Below are positions 61,652 through 64,000 of a DNA stretch of 64,000 bases, piece after piece; position 1 is the stretch's first letter; each line of letters begins with the position of its first letter. The notes below the pieces were generated by a model. It made no database searches and was not told the origin of the DNA. It worked only from the letters and a program-made list of their open reading frames with translations. The stretch spans positions 16,351 through 80,350 of the forward strand of contig CATOOV010000006.1 in assembly GCA_951801955.1 (NCBI GenBank), read 5' to 3'. This DNA comes from an uncultured Lachnospiraceae bacterium (GTDB lineage: Bacteria; Bacillota; Clostridia; Lachnospirales; Lachnospiraceae). Position numbers and translations under genes: made by a program.

Positions 61652-62497
61652 ATGGAAAGAAACATAAAATGCAAACCAATTAATTTATGCATGATAATCT
61701 TCACTCTTTGTTTGTTCGTAAGGTTCGTAGAATACTTTCTGATTGAAACAGATAAAACGGCTATTGGAGAAAATGTGCTTCATAAAGCCGTTGGGATTAT
61801 CTTATTGGCGCTGGCATTGAAAAAGATAAATCTTACATGGCGTGATATTGGATTTCAAAGAGACGGTTTTGTAAGCGGTATTTTGAAAGGCTTGCTATTG
61901 GGAAGCGTTTGCTTTGCCGTTTCTTTTGGTCTGGAATTAGGGCTCTTAGACCTGCAAGGCAATCCTGCGCATTTGGAAATCTATATCAGCAGTTTTTCTT
62001 TAACCGGTTCTCAAATAAAGAATACAGACTTCGTTTTCTTTCTATTATGCGTACTATGCAATATCGTCAATGTATGGATGGAGGAAGGTGTTTTTCGCGG
62101 TCTGTTTCTTAAAATGCTCTCTAAAACAAAGCCATTTATGCGGGCGAATTTTATTGCAGCATTTTTATTTGGTATCTGGCACATTGTAATGCCGATCAGA
62201 AGCTATGTGAATGGCAAAATGTCATTTGCGGCAATGATCCTGATGGGGATCGGTTATATTATCCTTGCCGGAATTATGGGAATCAAATGGGGGCTTCTTT
62301 ACCGCATTACGGGAAATCTGTGGGCAGGGCTTGGCGACCATTTATTTAACAATACCGTTGCGACTAATATGCTGCATGTCGTTTCGCTAAAGGGCGCAGA
62401 CGAATTACAAATTGTACGGATCATGGCGGCACAGATAATTTCCTTTGCCTTTGTGCTGGTAGTTTATTATTGCAGGAATAGGAAAGGAAACAGATAG
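61652..62497 (+). CDS. CPBP family intramembrane protease 2
   Basis: This 281-residue member of the same family has about eight membrane segments, the motif MEEGVFRGLFLK and a histidine in FGIWHIVMP; the second histidine motif is GLGDHLFNN. It is distinct from its neighbours (identity looks low), so the three are not a recent duplication. GAGGCGG lies before ATG 61652. Confidence 0.87.
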   Translation: MERNIKCKPINLCMIIFTLCLFVRFVEYFLIETDKTAIGENVLHKAVGIILLALALKKINLTWRDIGFQRDGFVSGILKGLLLGSVCFAVSFGLELGLLDLQGNPAHLEIYISSFSLTGSQIKNTDFVFFLLCVLCNIVNVWMEEGVFRGLFLKMLSKTKPFMRANFIAAFLFGIWHIVMPIRSYVNGKMSFAAMILMGIGYIILAGIMGIKWGLLYRITGNLWAGLGDHLFNNTVATNMLHVVSLKGADELQIVRIMAAQIISFAFVLVVYYCRNRKGNR

Positions 62498-62515
62498 AAA
62501 TTTGGAGGGAGTGCT

Positions 62516-63298
62516 TTGAAAAAGCGAGAGTTTATTTATATAGCAGTTTTGACTTTGGTCATTGCGTTTATGGATATGACAGGTATTCCAAGCGCGTTTT
62601 TTGTCCATATTCAAGTTGCGGACATAGAGCCTGTTTATTTTACGCTTATGGTAAATTTCTTGCTCATAGGATCGGTAGCCTATTTGTTTTTAAGAACCTT
62701 ATGTCCTGCATGGGACTTGGGATTTAGGAAAAAGGGCTTGATCGATGGGCTTAAAAAATACGGAATCATTGGAGTGCTGGTTGCTGCAGTGGGTTTTCTT
62801 GCTTTTTATGTGGGATTATCGCCTTTTGATCGTCAGCCATCTATTGAGAAGGTGCTTATCGAAGGTGTTGTGTATTATATTGGCGTGGCAATCATTGAAG
62901 AACTCTATGTGCGGGGCTTATTACTGAATCTTATTGAAAAGATGTTTGCAAAAAGTAAAAACAGCACTTTGCCTGCGGTTGTGTTATCGAGCGTGATTTT
63001 CGGAGCTGGACATATATTTGGTGTGCTAAATCAGCCGCTGCTTGTAATCGTAAGCAAGGTTGTATGGACGATAGGCATGGGCATGTTCTTTGGAATGGTA
63101 TATAAGAAAACAAATAATTTATGGTTACCGATTATGCTCCACTTTATTATCAATGTCTGCGCTTTGCCTTATTGCTTTTCGAGTATAAACGGATATGCTG
63201 ATTTGACATTATATATTGTTGTGCCCGTATATATAATTTTGGGAATATACAGTTTTATAGAACTAAAAAAGAAGCGTGAAATTCCCGTTGTAGGATAA
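62516..63298 (+). CDS. CPBP family intramembrane protease 3
   Basis: This 260-residue protease has the motif IEELYVRGLLLN, the first histidine in GAGHIFGV and the second in MLHFIINVC, with seven to eight membrane segments. The start is TTG 62516 behind GGAGGGAG. It is 18 bases from the preceding protease gene, and a tiny hydrophobic peptide gene follows after 15 bases, so proteases 2 and 3 and the peptide form one transcript. Confidence 0.88.
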   Translation: MKKREFIYIAVLTLVIAFMDMTGIPSAFFVHIQVADIEPVYFTLMVNFLLIGSVAYLFLRTLCPAWDLGFRKKGLIDGLKKYGIIGVLVAAVGFLAFYVGLSPFDRQPSIEKVLIEGVVYYIGVAIIEELYVRGLLLNLIEKMFAKSKNSTLPAVVLSSVIFGAGHIFGVLNQPLLVIVSKVVWTIGMGMFFGMVYKKTNNLWLPIMLHFIINVCALPYCFSSINGYADLTLYIVVPVYIILGIYSFIELKKKREIPVVG

Positions 63299-63313
63299 AG
63301 GAGGAGTGGTTCC

Positions 63314-63442
63314 ATGAACGATTTAAAAGAATTAGGGAAACTGATGAAAGAGCACCCTGTCATGATTGTTGTAACATTGGCGGCGATGATTGTAGGCGCA
63401 ATTTGGGGGGCGACCGCATTTTATCAGGGGTGGTTAGGCTAA
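63314..63442 (+). CDS. Small hydrophobic peptide after the CPBP genes
   Basis: This 42-residue peptide has a charged start (MNDLKELGKLMKEHP) and a hydrophobic, Gly/Ala-rich end (VMIVVTLAAMIVGAIWGATA) closing with WLG. AAAGGAGGAG lies about 8 bases before the ATG, a strong site. Its shape fits a membrane-active or signalling peptide, and it lies beside three CPBP proteases. It has no known family that I can name. Confidence 0.6.
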   Translation: MNDLKELGKLMKEHPVMIVVTLAAMIVGAIWGATAFYQGWLG

Positions 63443-63494
63443 ACTTTGCATTTTATACTGAAATGCAGATCGAAGGATAAGGAGGCAATAGAAT

Positions 63495-63924
63495 ATGGAA
63501 CTTGTAAAACTGACACACGAAAATATTGATCAGGAGCACATCTGTTGTGCGATCTCCAATAACAAAGATATTCAGGTCATGTCCAAAAAGAAGTGGCTGA
63601 AAGACAGGCTGGACGAAGGACAGGCATGAAGATATGCCGGAGGGATTTGTGCTGTATTACATAAACCAATGCCCTTTTACGGCAAAGTATGTACCGATAC
63701 TGGAGGAGATGGCAAAGACCAGGAACGCTGTGTTCCGGTCCGTACATATCCAGACCAGGGAGGATGCGCAGAATGCCCATTCGCCTTTTACCACCTTTTC
63801 TCTTTTCTTTGACGGGCAGCTCGTGACCCATGAAATCCTGTCGGAGAAGAAATTTGATAAAACCTTAACAAATAAAGTCCAGCTAATAAATGTCAATAGA
63901 AAAATGAAAAATATTTTCTCCTAA
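63495..63924 (+). pseudogene. GNAT-YoaP type protein, internally deleted
   Basis: The first frame (63495-63629, 44 residues, MELVKLTHENIDQEHICCAI) is the start of a GNAT acetyltransferase. The second frame (63634-63924) encodes a YoaP-like C-terminal domain with CPFTAKYVPILEE and HIQTREDAQNAHSPFTTFSL. The central catalytic part of about 100 residues is missing and the frames no longer join. GGAGG precedes the first ATG. The YoaP part alone might still be translated from ATG 63634, but this looks like decay. Confidence 0.7.
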
Positions 63925-64000
63925 AAAAGGGTGCACTTATCCCTTGGTGAAAATACCTTGTTTAAAAAGTTGGATTTACAGTATTTTATGCGGCTATGTC

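Overview
The window looks like the chromosome of a spore-forming, AT-rich Firmicute of the class Clostridia, most likely a Lachnospiraceae gut bacterium. This is inferred from the germination genes (GerA/B/C, Csp-like protease), spoIIR, the SCIFF peptide with its radical-SAM maturase beside a fused secDF, and the TIGR04086 and DUF1934 proteins. I see no tRNA, rRNA or CRISPR array.

Layout. 1-17 kb is core metabolism: the end of gpmI, a PilZ protein, purC-purF and purB, a CorC-type CBS protein, a KDPG pathway pair (kdgA, kdgK), a two-component system, then scfA-scfB-secDF. 17-26 kb holds a CPA-type antiporter and an accessory island. The island is a tightly coupled minus-strand operon (928-aa helical protein, SWIM zinc-finger protein, reverse transcriptase) with a divergently transcribed, retron-like structured RNA at 25181-25403. 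26-42.6 kb returns to core and sporulation functions: ispE, a GntR regulator, gerA-gerB-gerC, spoIIR, murI, DUF1934, galU, a CapA-like protein and a Csp-type subtilase whose 3' end is cut off.

42.6-64 kb is a mosaic of mobile-element remains and cargo. It has a DUF6075-like protein, a truncated ParA joined to a MATE-transporter tail, a GntR-ABC operon, a DUF3796/HTH pair framed by inverted repeats, a two-component system feeding an ABC transporter with two FtsX permeases, a broken WYL regulator, an AgrA/AgrC-like pair with two charged proteins, a glycosyltransferase, three tandem CPBP membrane proteases with two tiny hydrophobic peptides, and a broken GNAT-YoaP gene.

The main candidate for a new or poorly described system is the island at 18848-25403. 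The RT carries retron-like motifs, the gene trio resembles what I recall as a type XIII retron (ARM, WH-SWIM, RT), and the msr-msd-like RNA lies about 4.8 kb from the RT gene on the opposite strand, where canonical retrons place it directly upstream of the RT. A second theme is small dispersed repeats. One family of about 45 bp has entered the coding sequence of purF as two tandem in-frame copies that lengthen the propeptide, and it also lies before scfB, gerB and the retron operon.
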